Below, piece after piece: positions 16,560 through 25,039 of a stretch of 58,755 bases of DNA; positions within the stretch are counted from its first letter, which is position 1; each line of letters begins with the position of its first letter. The DNA is from Rhodospirillales bacterium (GTDB taxonomy: Bacteria; Pseudomonadota; Alphaproteobacteria; Rhodospirillales; UBA2165). The translations under genes and the position numbers were made by a program. Under the pieces are notes generated by a model, which had not been told where the DNA came from, searched no databases, and saw nothing but the letters and a program-made list of their open reading frames with translations. The DNA lies in contig JAJECC010000145.1 of assembly GCA_022822205.1 (NCBI GenBank), positions 1 through 58,755 on the forward strand, in the 5' to 3' direction.

Positions 16560-17477
16560 ATGGAAGTGATCAAAGTTGCGGACGTCAAATACATTCGATT
16601 GCGCGCTCCCGACCTCGACAAGATGGAGACGTTTCTCACCGATTTCGGGTTGGTCCGTTCCGATCGCACGGACACCGCCCTCTATATGCGGGGCACCGAC
16701 GACGAACACCACATTCATGTGACGGAATTGGGTGAACCCGGCTTCATCGGCATGGCCTTCGATGCCGCCGGCGAGGCCGATCTGGATGCCATCTCCCGGT
16801 TGGACGGCGCCGGCGACGTTCACGAGATGGATGAACCCGGCGGCGGAAAACGGGTCATATTGCATGACCCCGACGGCCTGCGGATCGAGATCGTCTCGGG
16901 TATGGAAACGGTCGAGCCGATCGAGGTGAAGGAGGTTTTCGAATTCAATTCCGGCTCCCGGCGGCGCCGCGTCGGACCATTCGTCCGGTCCGGCCCCCGG
17001 CCGTCGCAAGTCAAGCGATTGGGCCACATCGTCCTGAGCTGCGGAAAGTTCAAGGAGTGCCAGGACTTCTACATGGGCACATTGGGGATGCTGACGTCGG
17101 ATTTCCTTCACGACGACAACGACGACAGCATCATCAAGGCGAACTTCATGCGCTGCAACCGCGGTCAGGAATATGTCGACCATCATACGGTGCTGATTAC
17201 CGACCGGGGCGAAGCCGCGCTCGGGCACGTGGCCTTCGAGGTCGAGGACTGGAACGACCTCAATGTCGGTCACTGGTACCTGCAGACCAAGGACTACGTC
17301 CACAATTTCGGCATGGGACGGCATATTCTCGGCAGCCAGCTATTCGACTATTGGGCCGATCCCTGGGGCCACAATCATGAACACTGGACCGATGGGGACC
17401 TGCTGAACGAGGATACGCCCTACGGGAAGTACCCCCTGCACACCGCCCGTGACATTCAGTGGGGGCCCGGCCGATAG
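16560..17477 (+). CDS. Type I extradiol dioxygenase (VOC fold), tandem copy 1
   Basis: A 305-residue two-domain VOC protein resembling 2,3-dihydroxybiphenyl 1,2-dioxygenase (BphC). The C-terminal domain has the three iron ligands, H156 (RLGHIVL), H223 (ALGHVAF) and E274 (NHEHWTDG), and the second-sphere residues H209, H255 and Y264, each shifted by about 14 from H195, H241 and Y250 of BphC. This is good evidence for a working Fe(II) ring-cleaving enzyme that opens a catechol next to its hydroxyls. Start: ATG 16560 with GGGGGAAG close by. GTG 16566 has better spacing and aligns with the next gene's MIKV, so it may be the true start. The substrate is unknown. Confidence 0.88.
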   Translation: MEVIKVADVKYIRLRAPDLDKMETFLTDFGLVRSDRTDTALYMRGTDDEHHIHVTELGEPGFIGMAFDAAGEADLDAISRLDGAGDVHEMDEPGGGKRVILHDPDGLRIEIVSGMETVEPIEVKEVFEFNSGSRRRRVGPFVRSGPRPSQVKRLGHIVLSCGKFKECQDFYMGTLGMLTSDFLHDDNDDSIIKANFMRCNRGQEYVDHHTVLITDRGEAALGHVAFEVEDWNDLNVGHWYLQTKDYVHNFGMGRHILGSQLFDYWADPWGHNHEHWTDGDLLNEDTPYGKYPLHTARDIQWGPGR

Positions 17478-17488
17478 GCCCGGACAAA

Positions 17489-17525
17489 TTCTACAATAAT
17501 TTCATATATTGAGATTTTTGTAGAA
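17489..17525. repeat. Inverted repeat between the tandem dioxygenase genes
   Basis: The arms TTCTACAA and TTGTAGAA (8 bp) enclose a 21-base AT-rich loop, in the only AT-rich stretch of the 75-base gap between the two dioxygenase genes. It could be a regulator site for the second gene or an RNA hairpin. It lacks the GC-rich stem of a normal terminator. Confidence 0.4.
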
Positions 17526-17579
17526 ATACGGATAATCGCCGTCGAGGTTCAAATGACGGCCGAGATGGGGAGAGGACAG

Positions 17580-18503
17580 ATGATCAAAGTCCGCGATATT
17601 GCCTATGGGCGGTTTCGGGTGCCCGATTTGGACGTGGCCGAGACGTTTCTTCTCGACTTCGGGATGGTCCGCAGCGCCCGCACGGATACGGCGCTCTACA
17701 TGAGAGGGACGGATCCCCATCACCATCTCTACATCGCCGAACTCGGTGAGCCGGAGTACGTTGGAACGGGCTACTACGCCGATAGCGAGCAGGACCTTGC
17801 CATTATCGCGACCGCCGACGGCGCCGGCGAGATCGAAGACATCGACGAGCCGGGCGGCGGCAAGCGGGTTTGCCTGACCGATCCCGAGGGTTTCCAGGTG
17901 GAGATCGTCCACGGCATCGAAAGCGTCGATCCGTTACCCGTCAGCAATTTATTCGACCGCAATTTCGGCACCGCGCAGAGCCGCAAGGGAGACTTGGTGC
18001 GCCTGCAAAAGGGGCCCGCACAGGTGAAACGCTGCGGACATGTGGTGTTGAACGTAAGCGACCCCATGGCCTGCGATGCCTGGTACAAGGAACACCTCGG
18101 ATTCATCAGCTCCGACGAAATGTATGACGGGGACGAGGACAATGTGGTGTTTACCTTCAACCGGTTGGACCGGGGCAAGGAATTCGTCGATCACCACGTC
18201 CTGCTGACCGTGCCCCGGCAGCCCAAGGGCCTCGGGCACCTCGCCTTCGAGGTCGAGGATGTGAACGCGGTCTATCTCGGCCACGAATGGCTCAAGGCCA
18301 AGGGCTACAAACATTCGTGGGGTATCGGCCGCCACATATACGGATCGCAGATTTTCGATTATTGGTACGACCCGTTCGACTTCAGGGTCGAACACTGGAC
18401 CGACGGCGATTTGTTGAACTCTGATATTCCTCCGAACCGGGAGCCGGCCAACGAGGCGCTAAAGGTTCAATGGGGAACCGGCCCGGAGTTCCGGCTGGAA
18501 TAG
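17580..18503 (+). CDS. Type I extradiol dioxygenase (VOC fold), tandem copy 2
   Basis: A 307-residue paralogue of the preceding gene, about half identical by eye. Shared blocks include RTDTALYMRGTD, DEPGGGKRV, FVDHH/YVDHH, GRHI and HWTDGDLLN. The iron ligands are kept at about H154 (RCGHVVL), H220 (GLGHLAF) and E271 (VEHWTDG). The start MIKVRDIAYGRF at ATG 17580 has GGGGAGAGG nine bases upstream; a longer frame from 17553 is less likely. The duplication suggests two related catechols, or two subunits with different specificity. Confidence 0.88.
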   Translation: MIKVRDIAYGRFRVPDLDVAETFLLDFGMVRSARTDTALYMRGTDPHHHLYIAELGEPEYVGTGYYADSEQDLAIIATADGAGEIEDIDEPGGGKRVCLTDPEGFQVEIVHGIESVDPLPVSNLFDRNFGTAQSRKGDLVRLQKGPAQVKRCGHVVLNVSDPMACDAWYKEHLGFISSDEMYDGDEDNVVFTFNRLDRGKEFVDHHVLLTVPRQPKGLGHLAFEVEDVNAVYLGHEWLKAKGYKHSWGIGRHIYGSQIFDYWYDPFDFRVEHWTDGDLLNSDIPPNREPANEALKVQWGTGPEFRLE

Positions 18504-18534
18504 TCGGGCCGTTCCGTGCGCTATTGAGGCTTGC

Positions 18535-18786
18535 TCAGCTGGCTTGGCGAAGTTCTCCGCCGGCCTTTCTGATCAGAAAAGAGTAGACCCCGTCGGCTTC
18601 CCGCGAGCGTTCGAGCGTGTGGCCCGCACGTCGGCAGAAGGCCGGAATATCCCGCGTGGAAGCCGGGTCGGTGGCCAAGATGCAGATCAGTTCTCCGGAC
18701 GCCAGCGCTTTGATCGCCTTTTTGGCCTTGAGCACCGGCAACGGGCAAAGAAGCCCTCTGGTGTCGACCTCGGTGAACTGTCTCAA
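18535..18786 (-). CDS. TusA-like sulfurtransferase family protein
   Basis: An 83-residue SirA/TusA fold protein with the defining Cys-Pro-x-Pro motif (RGLLCPLPVLKAKKAI, active Cys 14). It starts at TTG 18786 behind GAGGGGAAA. TusA proteins carry a persulfide on this Cys for tRNA thiolation, molybdenum-cofactor enzymes or sulfur oxidation. A solitary TusA-like gene outside a tus or dsr cluster may serve sulfur transfer in local catabolism. The window also holds a molybdopterin enzyme and several sulfatases, but no direct link is visible. Confidence 0.85.
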   Translation of the reverse strand: MRQFTEVDTRGLLCPLPVLKAKKAIKALASGELICILATDPASTRDIPAFCRRAGHTLERSREADGVYSFLIRKAGGELRQAS

Positions 18787-18960
18787 TGGTTTCCCCTCGA
18801 AGATGCTCTTGAACTCACCGCCGAAGGCTTTTTGATGAATGATATTTTCCGGTCCTGCAAGCCCATAAAGCGCATGGATACAAATTGAAACCTGATTGCA
18901 CGGCGCGGTCCAGGCTTCCTTCGGCGGGCCCGTCTTGAAATATCACGCGCGGTGACTGCT

Positions 18961-19914
18961 CTAGGTCTTTGCCATCCCGTGCTCCAGGCCCACGCCCTCC
19001 AGCGCCCCGAACAACTCGACGAGACGGCGCCGGTCCGCGTCAGGCAGGGGCGGACGGGTCAGCGATTCGATATTCCGCTTGAGATGATCGAGGTCGCCGG
19101 TGCCGAACAATGTCACGTCAACCCCGGGCTCATGACGGCAAAATCGGTAGGCCGCCTCGATGATGTCACCGGCGCCCTCGGGATGGATCAGAAATCCCAA
19201 CGGGTCCTTTTCCGCCGCCAGCCAGTCCGGCACCTCGCCCCTGTCGGCAAGCTCCCCGAGCGCGGCCTGCAACCGGCCGGGAAACGAGAAGATATTCCTG
19301 ACGGCGAACATGATCAGTGTTCCGATCCGGTATTTTCGGGTCCCCGGAAAACTCCGGGATCGAGCATTCTGATTGAGCATCGAGAACGCCAGCATCGCGA
19401 CATCGAACCAATCGTCTTCGAAGCCTTGCCGCAGCATCTCGTGCCGGTGATCGCCGGGCGGGTATTCGGTTATCCCCAGCCACCGGATCTTTCCCTTTTC
19501 CTGTTCCCTCAGAAGTGCCGGCAGGACTTTGACCGCATCGACATAGTCGCCGGGAGCGACGCCGTGGAGGTGAAATACGTCGATGTAATCGGTCTTGAGA
19601 TCTCTCAACGACCGGTCGAGAGAAGCGATCGCCCGGGCATCGGCGTCGCGTGAACGCCAATTCTCCCAGGCCTTCGTCGACACCACGACACGGTCCCGGG
19701 GAATTGCGGCCAGCGCCGCGCCGATTATCGGTTCGGTACCGTAGATCGGCGCCGTGTCGATGAAATTAACCCCGAGATCGACGGCGGCATGCACGAGCCG
19801 CACGGATTCGTCGAAGCTCTTCCCGGTCGCGCGGCCGAGCCGGCTTCCACCCCCGGCGCCCAACCCGGCGACGCTGACTTCCAGCCCGGTGCGGCCCAAT
19901 ACGGTCCTGTTCAT
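18961..19914 (-). CDS. Aldo/keto reductase
   Basis: A 317-residue (beta/alpha)8-barrel NADPH-dependent reductase starting at ATG 19914 with GGAGGAA seven bases away. It opens MNRTVLGRTGLEVSVAGLG. The catalytic tetrad is visible as Asp and Tyr in FIDTAPIYGTEP (about 52-63), Lys in VVVSTKAWEN, and His in FHLHGVAPGDY. It probably reduces an aldehyde or ketone intermediate. It is divergent from the VOC gene at 20052. Confidence 0.88.
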   Translation of the reverse strand: MNRTVLGRTGLEVSVAGLGAGGGSRLGRATGKSFDESVRLVHAAVDLGVNFIDTAPIYGTEPIIGAALAAIPRDRVVVSTKAWENWRSRDADARAIASLDRSLRDLKTDYIDVFHLHGVAPGDYVDAVKVLPALLREQEKGKIRWLGITEYPPGDHRHEMLRQGFEDDWFDVAMLAFSMLNQNARSRSFPGTRKYRIGTLIMFAVRNIFSFPGRLQAALGELADRGEVPDWLAAEKDPLGFLIHPEGAGDIIEAAYRFCRHEPGVDVTLFGTGDLDHLKRNIESLTRPPLPDADRRRLVELFGALEGVGLEHGMAKT

Positions 19915-20051
19915 CGTTCCTCCGACATCAACCCGGGCGAAGACTAGACTTCGCCGAACGGGAACTAAAGACGGCGAACGAAAGTAGGCTCGTCAATCCG
20001 TCGTCCGGTGCTACCATGCGGAACCATGCTGGTACGACAGGGATGTGAGTT

Positions 20052-20567
20052 ATGGATGGAACAACGGCATCAACACCCGCGGCGGCGGAATTGGGTCCGC
20101 CTGTCTTCAAATCGCTCGATCACGTGAGCTTCCCGTGCCGGGACCTTGAAGAAGGCAAGAAGTTTTATATGGGTGTCCTCGGCGGCAAGATAATCGTCGA
20201 GGAGCCGGCTTTTATCCTGTTCGACATAAACGGCGCCCATATCGGCATCGGCTCCGTCGGTACCACCTTCATTGAGCCGGGAAACGAATACCCGCATATC
20301 GGCTTCGATTGCGATGCGGAGACGCTGGTCCATACCAAGGCGTGGCTGGCGGCCTGCGGCATACCGTCGACGCCCTATTGGACGCGTGCGGGTGTCGAGA
20401 CCCTGATGTTCTTCAGGGATCCCTCGGGCAACGTCATCGAGCTTTACTGCCACGAAGGATACGAGGACGCGCCCAACCTGCCCCGCGGACCGGCGCAAGG
20501 TCACGGCAACGCCATCGATATCGACGCGATCCGGTACGACACCTGGCATTTGCCGGGCGAAGGCTGA
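20052..20567 (+). CDS. VOC family (glyoxalase-like) protein
   Basis: A 171-residue single VOC-fold protein. FKSLDHVSFPCRDLEEGKKF (about 18-37) gives the first metal-ligand His, and the closing strand MFFRDPSGNVIELYCHEGYE gives the terminal Glu, the glyoxalase/extradiol pattern. It is too short for a two-domain dioxygenase, so it could be a lyase, isomerase or resistance-type protein. It lies 17 bases before a glutathione transferase gene in the same direction; a glutathione-dependent role is possible but unproven. Confidence 0.75.
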   Translation: MDGTTASTPAAAELGPPVFKSLDHVSFPCRDLEEGKKFYMGVLGGKIIVEEPAFILFDINGAHIGIGSVGTTFIEPGNEYPHIGFDCDAETLVHTKAWLAACGIPSTPYWTRAGVETLMFFRDPSGNVIELYCHEGYEDAPNLPRGPAQGHGNAIDIDAIRYDTWHLPGEG

Positions 20568-20584
20568 GCGTACGGGGGACAAGC

Positions 20585-21361
20585 ATGCTGGAATTATACT
20601 TCTTTCACGGCGCGACCTGCGGGTTGAAGGCCCGCCTGGCGCTTGCGGAAAAGCAGCTGGATTACGACGGACATGCCGTTACCAGGGATCACCTCCGCAC
20701 CGAGGCGTACCGCAAGCTCAACCCGCAGGGCGTGGTGCCGACCCTGATCCATGACGGCGAGATCATCCTCGAAAGCTCGGTGATACTGAACTACGTCGAC
20801 GATGCCTTCGACGGCCCGCCGCTGAAAATCGGCGGACCGCTTGGAACCGCGCGCGCGTGGTGGTGGATGAAGCGGGCCGACGAATGCCTGCCGTTTATCG
20901 GCACGTTCACCTACACGGTCTCCATGCGGCCGAAATTTTTGGAAATGACCCCGGAAGAGCTGGAAGCCCATATCGCGGGGATTCCGCGGCCCGAGAACCG
21001 GGCACGCCGCCGGGCGATCATCGAACAGGGCTATGACAGCCCGTATTTCCCGCTGGCGGCCGAAGGCCTGAGCAGGATGCTCTCGGACATGGAGAGCGCG
21101 CTCGGGAAAAACAAGTGGCTCGCCGGCGACGGGTATTCCCTTGCCGACACGGCCATGTCGCCCTTGGTCGAGCGGCTGCACGAACTGGCGTTCCACGGCA
21201 TGTGGGAAAACCGGCCGGGGGTCGCGGATTGGTGGGAGCGAATTCGCGCCCGCCCGTCTTACGGCGCGTGCCTCGCCGATACCCCGAATCCCGAGGGGCC
21301 CCAGCATCGGGCCGCCGGCGAGACGGCGTGGCCGGAAGTTAGAGAGGTGCTTTCGGCCTAG
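20585..21361 (+). CDS. Glutathione S-transferase family protein
   Basis: A 258-residue GST. The N-terminal thioredoxin-like domain starts LELYFFHGATCGLKARLALA, with a Cys at about position 12 in the active-site loop, a cis-Pro in GVVPTLIHDG, and ESSVILNYVDD as the glutathione-binding turn. The C-domain is all-helical. It is closely related to the GST at 28775 (same TC-x-LK loop and NPxGVVPTL). Together with the VOC gene upstream it forms a likely two-gene unit. Substrate unknown. Confidence 0.85.
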   Translation: MLELYFFHGATCGLKARLALAEKQLDYDGHAVTRDHLRTEAYRKLNPQGVVPTLIHDGEIILESSVILNYVDDAFDGPPLKIGGPLGTARAWWWMKRADECLPFIGTFTYTVSMRPKFLEMTPEELEAHIAGIPRPENRARRRAIIEQGYDSPYFPLAAEGLSRMLSDMESALGKNKWLAGDGYSLADTAMSPLVERLHELAFHGMWENRPGVADWWERIRARPSYGACLADTPNPEGPQHRAAGETAWPEVREVLSA

Positions 21362-21433
21362 CTCGAGCTCCGCCGTCCGTCGCCACGAGCCCGGCAGGTT
21401 CCTCACGTTCCATCAATTCGGCAATCGCCCTGA

Positions 21434-22720
21434 TCACCCCTCGTTGATGCCCGCGTAGCGGCGAAGGCGGATGTCGGCCTGCTCCTTGTGGCCGGCGAAG
21501 CCTTCGAGCGCGCAGAGCCGCGAGCAGTACTTGCCGATTTCCACCGACGCTTTTTCGGTCACCCGCTGATAGGTGTGGGTCTTGATGAATTTGCCCACCC
21601 ACAGGCCGCCGGTATAGCGCCCCGCCCGCTTGGTCGGCAGGGTGTGATTCGTGCCGATCACCTTGTCGCCGTAGGAAACATTGGTCTCGGGCCCGAGAAA
21701 CAGCGCGCCGTAATTGGTCAGGTTGTCGAGGAAATATTGCGGGTCCCTGGTCATGACCTGAACGTGCTCCGAAGCGATGTCGTCGGCCACGCGGACCATC
21801 TCGTCGTAATCGTCGCAGACGATCACCTGACCGTAGTCGCGCCACGCGGCGCCCGCGGTCTCGCCGGTCGGCAGGATTTTCAACTGGCGCTCGATCTCGG
21901 CCATGGTGTCGGCGGCCAGCGCCTCGGAATTCGTGAGCAGGACGGCCGGCGAGGTGGGGCCGTGCTCCGCCTGGCCCAGCAGGTCCGCGGCGCACAGTTC
22001 GCCGTCCACCGTCTCATCGGCGATCACCAGTGTCTCCGTCGGGCCGGCGAGCAGATCGATGCCGACACGGCCGAAGAGCTGGCGCTTGGCCTCGGCGACA
22101 TAGGCGTTCCCGGGCCCGACCAGCATGTCGACCGGCCGGATATCGCCCGCGCCGAGGGCCATGGCGCCCATCGCCTGCACGCCGCCGAGGCAATAGATTT
22201 CATCGGCGCCCGCGAGGTCCTGGGCGACGACGATGGCGGGCGACGGCTTGCCTTCGTAGGGCGGCGCGCAGGCGGCGATGCGCTTCACGCCCGCCACATT
22301 GGCGGTCACCACCGACATGTGCGCCGACGCCACCATGGGATACCGTCCGCCCGGCACGTAACAGCCGACCGCATTTACCGGCACGTTCTTGTGGCCCAGG
22401 ACGACGCCGGGATAGGTCTCTTCCTCCACATCGGCCAGGGCGGCCTTCTGAATTTCGGCGAAGTTGCGGATTTGCGCCTGGGCGAATTTGATATCCTCGA
22501 TGTTCCGTTCGGTCACTTGATCGTAGCAGGCGTCGATGCCGGCCCGGCTTAGTCGGAAATCATCGGGCGCATAATTGTCGAATTTCTCGGCATATTCCCG
22601 AACCGCATCCATGCCGCGTGCTTCGATTTGGGCGAGAATATCCTCGACGATCTTGCGAACCTTGGCGTCCTGTTCCCTGGCCTCTTCGGCGGTGATGCCT
22701 TCCTTGAGATAGCGGGCCAT
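21434..22720 (-). CDS. HisD-family dehydrogenase (histidinol dehydrogenase or a sulfonate-diol dehydrogenase relative)
   Basis: A 428-residue NAD-dependent, zinc-containing dehydrogenase. All four zinc ligands of HisD are visible: Gln and His in GQAEHGP, Asp in [13 protein letters not shown], and His in [10 protein letters not shown]. The NAD-binding region has [12 protein letters not shown] and [13 protein letters not shown]. No other his genes are nearby, and the neighbours are an SDR and an IclR regulator, so a catabolic role is likelier than histidine synthesis. Known catabolic relatives include HpsN, which oxidises 2,3-dihydroxypropane-1-sulfonate to sulfolactate, but the sequence alone does not settle this. 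Confidence 0.82.
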   Translation of the reverse strand: MARYLKEGITAEEAREQDAKVRKIVEDILAQIEARGMDAVREYAEKFDNYAPDDFRLSRAGIDACYDQVTERNIEDIKFAQAQIRNFAEIQKAALADVEEETYPGVVLGHKNVPVNAVGCYVPGGRYPMVASAHMSVVTANVAGVKRIAACAPPYEGKPSPAIVVAQDLAGADEIYCLGGVQAMGAMALGAGDIRPVDMLVGPGNAYVAEAKRQLFGRVGIDLLAGPTETLVIADETVDGELCAADLLGQAEHGPTSPAVLLTNSEALAADTMAEIERQLKILPTGETAGAAWRDYGQVIVCDDYDEMVRVADDIASEHVQVMTRDPQYFLDNLTNYGALFLGPETNVSYGDKVIGTNHTLPTKRAGRYTGGLWVGKFIKTHTYQRVTEKASVEIGKYCSRLCALEGFAGHKEQADIRLRRYAGINEG

Positions 22721-22730
22721 TGTGGTCTCC

Positions 22731-22779
22731 CCGGATCGGTGGCTTTAATGTAGCCGGACTTTACGGGATGCCGATCCGG
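22731..22779. promoter_or_regulatory. Inverted repeat in the hisD-like/SDR divergent promoter
   Basis: CCGGATCGG (22731-22739) and CCGATCCGG (22771-22779) are perfect 9-bp inverted arms 31 bases apart, in the 88-base space between two divergent starts. A regulator such as the IclR protein encoded after the SDR could bind both arms. The GC-rich arms could arise by chance in this genome. Confidence 0.3.
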
Positions 22780-22808
22780 ACATAAAGACGCGAACGGGGA
22801 GAACGGAT

Positions 22809-23555
22809 ATGAGCGCGGAGGGACTCTCAGTGGACCTGTCGGGCCGGACGGCCCTGGTGACCGGCGCCGGCAAGGGCCTCGGCCGGGCGAGCGCCCTGGC
22901 GCTGGCCGAAGCGGGCGCGGAGGTGATCGGCGTCTCGCGAACCGAAGAGGATCTTGAGAGCCTTCAGGCGGCAAATCCGGACCGGATCGGCTACTGGGCC
23001 GAGGATGTTCTCGCCGACGGCCTTTACCCCAGGATCGAAGGCTTGGAGAAGCTGGATATCCTCGTCACATCGGCGGGCGGCAACAAGCCGGAGCCGGTCA
23101 CCGATATCACCGCCGAAACCCTCCAATGGATGACCGGACTCAACCTGACATCGGTGATCCGCACCTGCCAGAGCGCCGTCCGGGTGATGCGCCGGGGCGG
23201 ATACGGCTCGATCGTCAATATCTCGTCTCAGATGGGACATGTCGGCGCGCCCAACCGCACCCTCTACTGCGCCACCAAGCATGGGGTCGAGGGATTCACC
23301 AAGGCCCTCGGCGTGGAAGTCGCGCCCGAAGGCATTCGCGCCAATACGGTCGCCGCGACCTTCGTCGATACGCCCATGACCCGGCCCATGTTCGAGAACC
23401 CGGAGTTCAAGGCCACCGTGCTCAACAATATCGCGTCCGGCAGGCTGGCGGACCTCTCGGACGTGGCCGGCGCGGTTCTCTACCTCTGCTCGCCCGCCGC
23501 CGCCATGGTGACCGGCACCTCGATCCGGGTCGACGGCGGCTGGACCGCCTGGTAG
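22809..23555 (+). CDS. Short-chain dehydrogenase/reductase
   Basis: A 248-residue classical SDR starting at ATG 22809 with GGGGAGAA upstream. The cofactor motif TGAGKGLG lies at about 18-25. The catalytic Ser is in VNISSQMG, and Tyr/Lys in LYCATKHG (about 155-162). SGAVLYLCSPAAAMVTGTSI-like C-terminal residues are typical. It is divergent from the HisD-family gene and followed after 58 bases by an IclR regulator. It probably oxidises or reduces a hydroxy/keto intermediate of the same pathway as the HisD homologue. Confidence 0.88.
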   Translation: MSAEGLSVDLSGRTALVTGAGKGLGRASALALAEAGAEVIGVSRTEEDLESLQAANPDRIGYWAEDVLADGLYPRIEGLEKLDILVTSAGGNKPEPVTDITAETLQWMTGLNLTSVIRTCQSAVRVMRRGGYGSIVNISSQMGHVGAPNRTLYCATKHGVEGFTKALGVEVAPEGIRANTVAATFVDTPMTRPMFENPEFKATVLNNIASGRLADLSDVAGAVLYLCSPAAAMVTGTSIRVDGGWTAW

Positions 23556-23591
23556 CCGGCCGTTGGACCGCCGGGGCCCTGCCCGCTATCA

Positions 23592-23606
23592 TTCCGCTGG
23601 GCGGAA
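23592..23606. promoter_or_regulatory. Possible IclR operator
   Basis: TTCCGC-TGG-GCGGAA, a 6-3-6 inverted repeat eight bases before the IclR start codon. The layout matches the 15-bp palindromes bound by IclR-type regulators (half-site near TTCC). It suggests autoregulation. Confidence 0.3.
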
Positions 23607-23613
23607 AACCAAA

Positions 23614-24420
23614 ATGTCGGAAACAAAACGCATCCGTGCGCTGGAGCGCGGCCTCGAGGTGATGGAGGCTCTTCAGGATCGGCGCGCCGCGTCCCTCAAG
23701 GACCTCTACGAGGCGACCGGGCTGCCGCGCCCGACGCTGATCAGAATACTCCACACCCTCGAAACCGCCGGCGTGGTTCGGCGATCCATCGGCGACGGGC
23801 TTTATCGCGCGACCTACCGGCTGCAGCGGCTGGCGGGCAGCGGAGACGAGAGCGACCGTCTGGCGGATATCGCCGCGCCGGTCATCGATGCCCTGTGCCG
23901 GCGGCTGACTTGGCCGTCCGATCTCGCGGTGCTCGAACCGGAGCGCCGCGAAAGCATGATCCTCAAGGAGACCAGCCGGCCCACCTCACCGATCATGCTC
24001 AACCGGGACCGGCTGGGATACGAAATCTGCATGAGCCTGTCGTCCGTGGGCCGGGCCTATCTGGCCTTCTGCCCGGAGGACGAACGGCGCGACATCATCG
24101 CCCGCCTCAAGAAATCCGCCGATCCTCTCAACCGCCGGATCGGCGGCGGCGAGGAGTTTCAAGCGACCCTGGATGCTGTCCGCGAAGCGGGATATGCGGT
24201 GCGCGACCCCGCCTTCGGCGGCGGGCAAGGACAACTGCGCACCGCGTATGACGACGGGCTGGAGGCCATGGCCGTGCCGCTGGCCGGCGAGGGCAGAGTG
24301 CATGGGACCGTGTCGATGGTCTGGCCGCGCAAGGCGCTCACCGTCGAGGCGTTTGCCGCCGAGCACCTGACCGCCCTCCGGGGTGCCGCGCACGAGATCG
24401 TCGCCGCGGTCGAAACCTGA
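23614..24420 (+). CDS. IclR family transcriptional regulator
   Basis: A 268-residue regulator from ATG 23614. The N-terminal winged helix includes ALERGLEVMEALQDRRAASL and the recognition region TGLPRPTLIRILHTLETAG (about 30-50). The C-terminal GAF-like effector domain carries RTAYDDGLEAMAVPLAGEG, typical of the family. IclR proteins usually control neighbouring catabolic operons in response to an aromatic or small-acid effector. Targets are likely the SDR/HisD-family divergent pair. No strong ribosome site is seen. Confidence 0.88.
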   Translation: MSETKRIRALERGLEVMEALQDRRAASLKDLYEATGLPRPTLIRILHTLETAGVVRRSIGDGLYRATYRLQRLAGSGDESDRLADIAAPVIDALCRRLTWPSDLAVLEPERRESMILKETSRPTSPIMLNRDRLGYEICMSLSSVGRAYLAFCPEDERRDIIARLKKSADPLNRRIGGGEEFQATLDAVREAGYAVRDPAFGGGQGQLRTAYDDGLEAMAVPLAGEGRVHGTVSMVWPRKALTVEAFAAEHLTALRGAAHEIVAAVET

Positions 24421-24541
24421 TCCGGCTAGTCCGTTTTCTCGACTCCACGGCACGGTTTATGCCTGGAATTTGCAAGGGACTCCCGCAAATCCGCGGAAGA
24501 TGCGAAAATCAGAGGCTAAATCCCCAAGAGAGGCAAGGATC

Positions 24542-25039
24542 ATGCAGGGAATGGCGCTGGATGCCGCCGATGTCCGCATACTCAATCATTTGCAAACCCA
24601 TGGACGGGCCTCGAATGCGGAGCTGGCCGAGATCGCGTTCCTCTCGGCGTCCCAATGCCACCGCCGGGTGAAGCGCCTGGAAGCCGAGGGTATCATCAAC
24701 GGATACCGGGCCGAGGTGGACCCGGCGGCCGTGGGCCTGGACATCTCGGCGTTTATCCATGTCTCCTTGAATGCGCATGGAGAGAACCCGGCAATCGCAT
24801 TCGTCGAGGCCGTCGAGAATCTGCCGGAGGTAACCGAGTGCTATTCGCTGGCCGGAGACACGGACTATCTGCTCCGGGTGGCCATGCCCACCCTGCAGGC
24901 ATTTTCCGGGTTTCTGATGAACGCACTCATTCCCCTTCCCGGGATCGGCAGCGTCAAATCCTATGTGGTGCTGGAGGAAATCCGCCGTAGCCGGGCGCTC
25001 CCCATTGCCGAGGTCTCCAGTTCCCGGGTCAGAGAGTAG
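24542..25039 (+). CDS. Lrp/AsnC family transcriptional regulator
   Basis: A 165-residue regulator. The start is ATG 24542 (or 24551, MALDAADV) after AAGGATC. The helix-turn-helix is at about 8-55: DAADVRILNHLQTHGRASNA and LSASQCHRRVKRLEAEGIIN. A RAM/AsnC effector domain follows, with VPEV-like LPEVTECYSLAGDTDYLLRV. Its 3' end overlaps the 3' end of the convergent thiolase-like gene by 11 bases. It could regulate that gene or others; no target can be named. Confidence 0.88.
   Translation: MQGMALDAADVRILNHLQTHGRASNAELAEIAFLSASQCHRRVKRLEAEGIINGYRAEVDPAAVGLDISAFIHVSLNAHGENPAIAFVEAVENLPEVTECYSLAGDTDYLLRVAMPTLQAFSGFLMNALIPLPGIGSVKSYVVLEEIRRSRALPIAEVSSSRVRE

Noticed and set aside
21434..22720. Calling this gene histidine-biosynthetic hisD
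   Set aside because: The zinc ligands fit, but there are no his neighbours and the context is catabolic, so only the family name is used.
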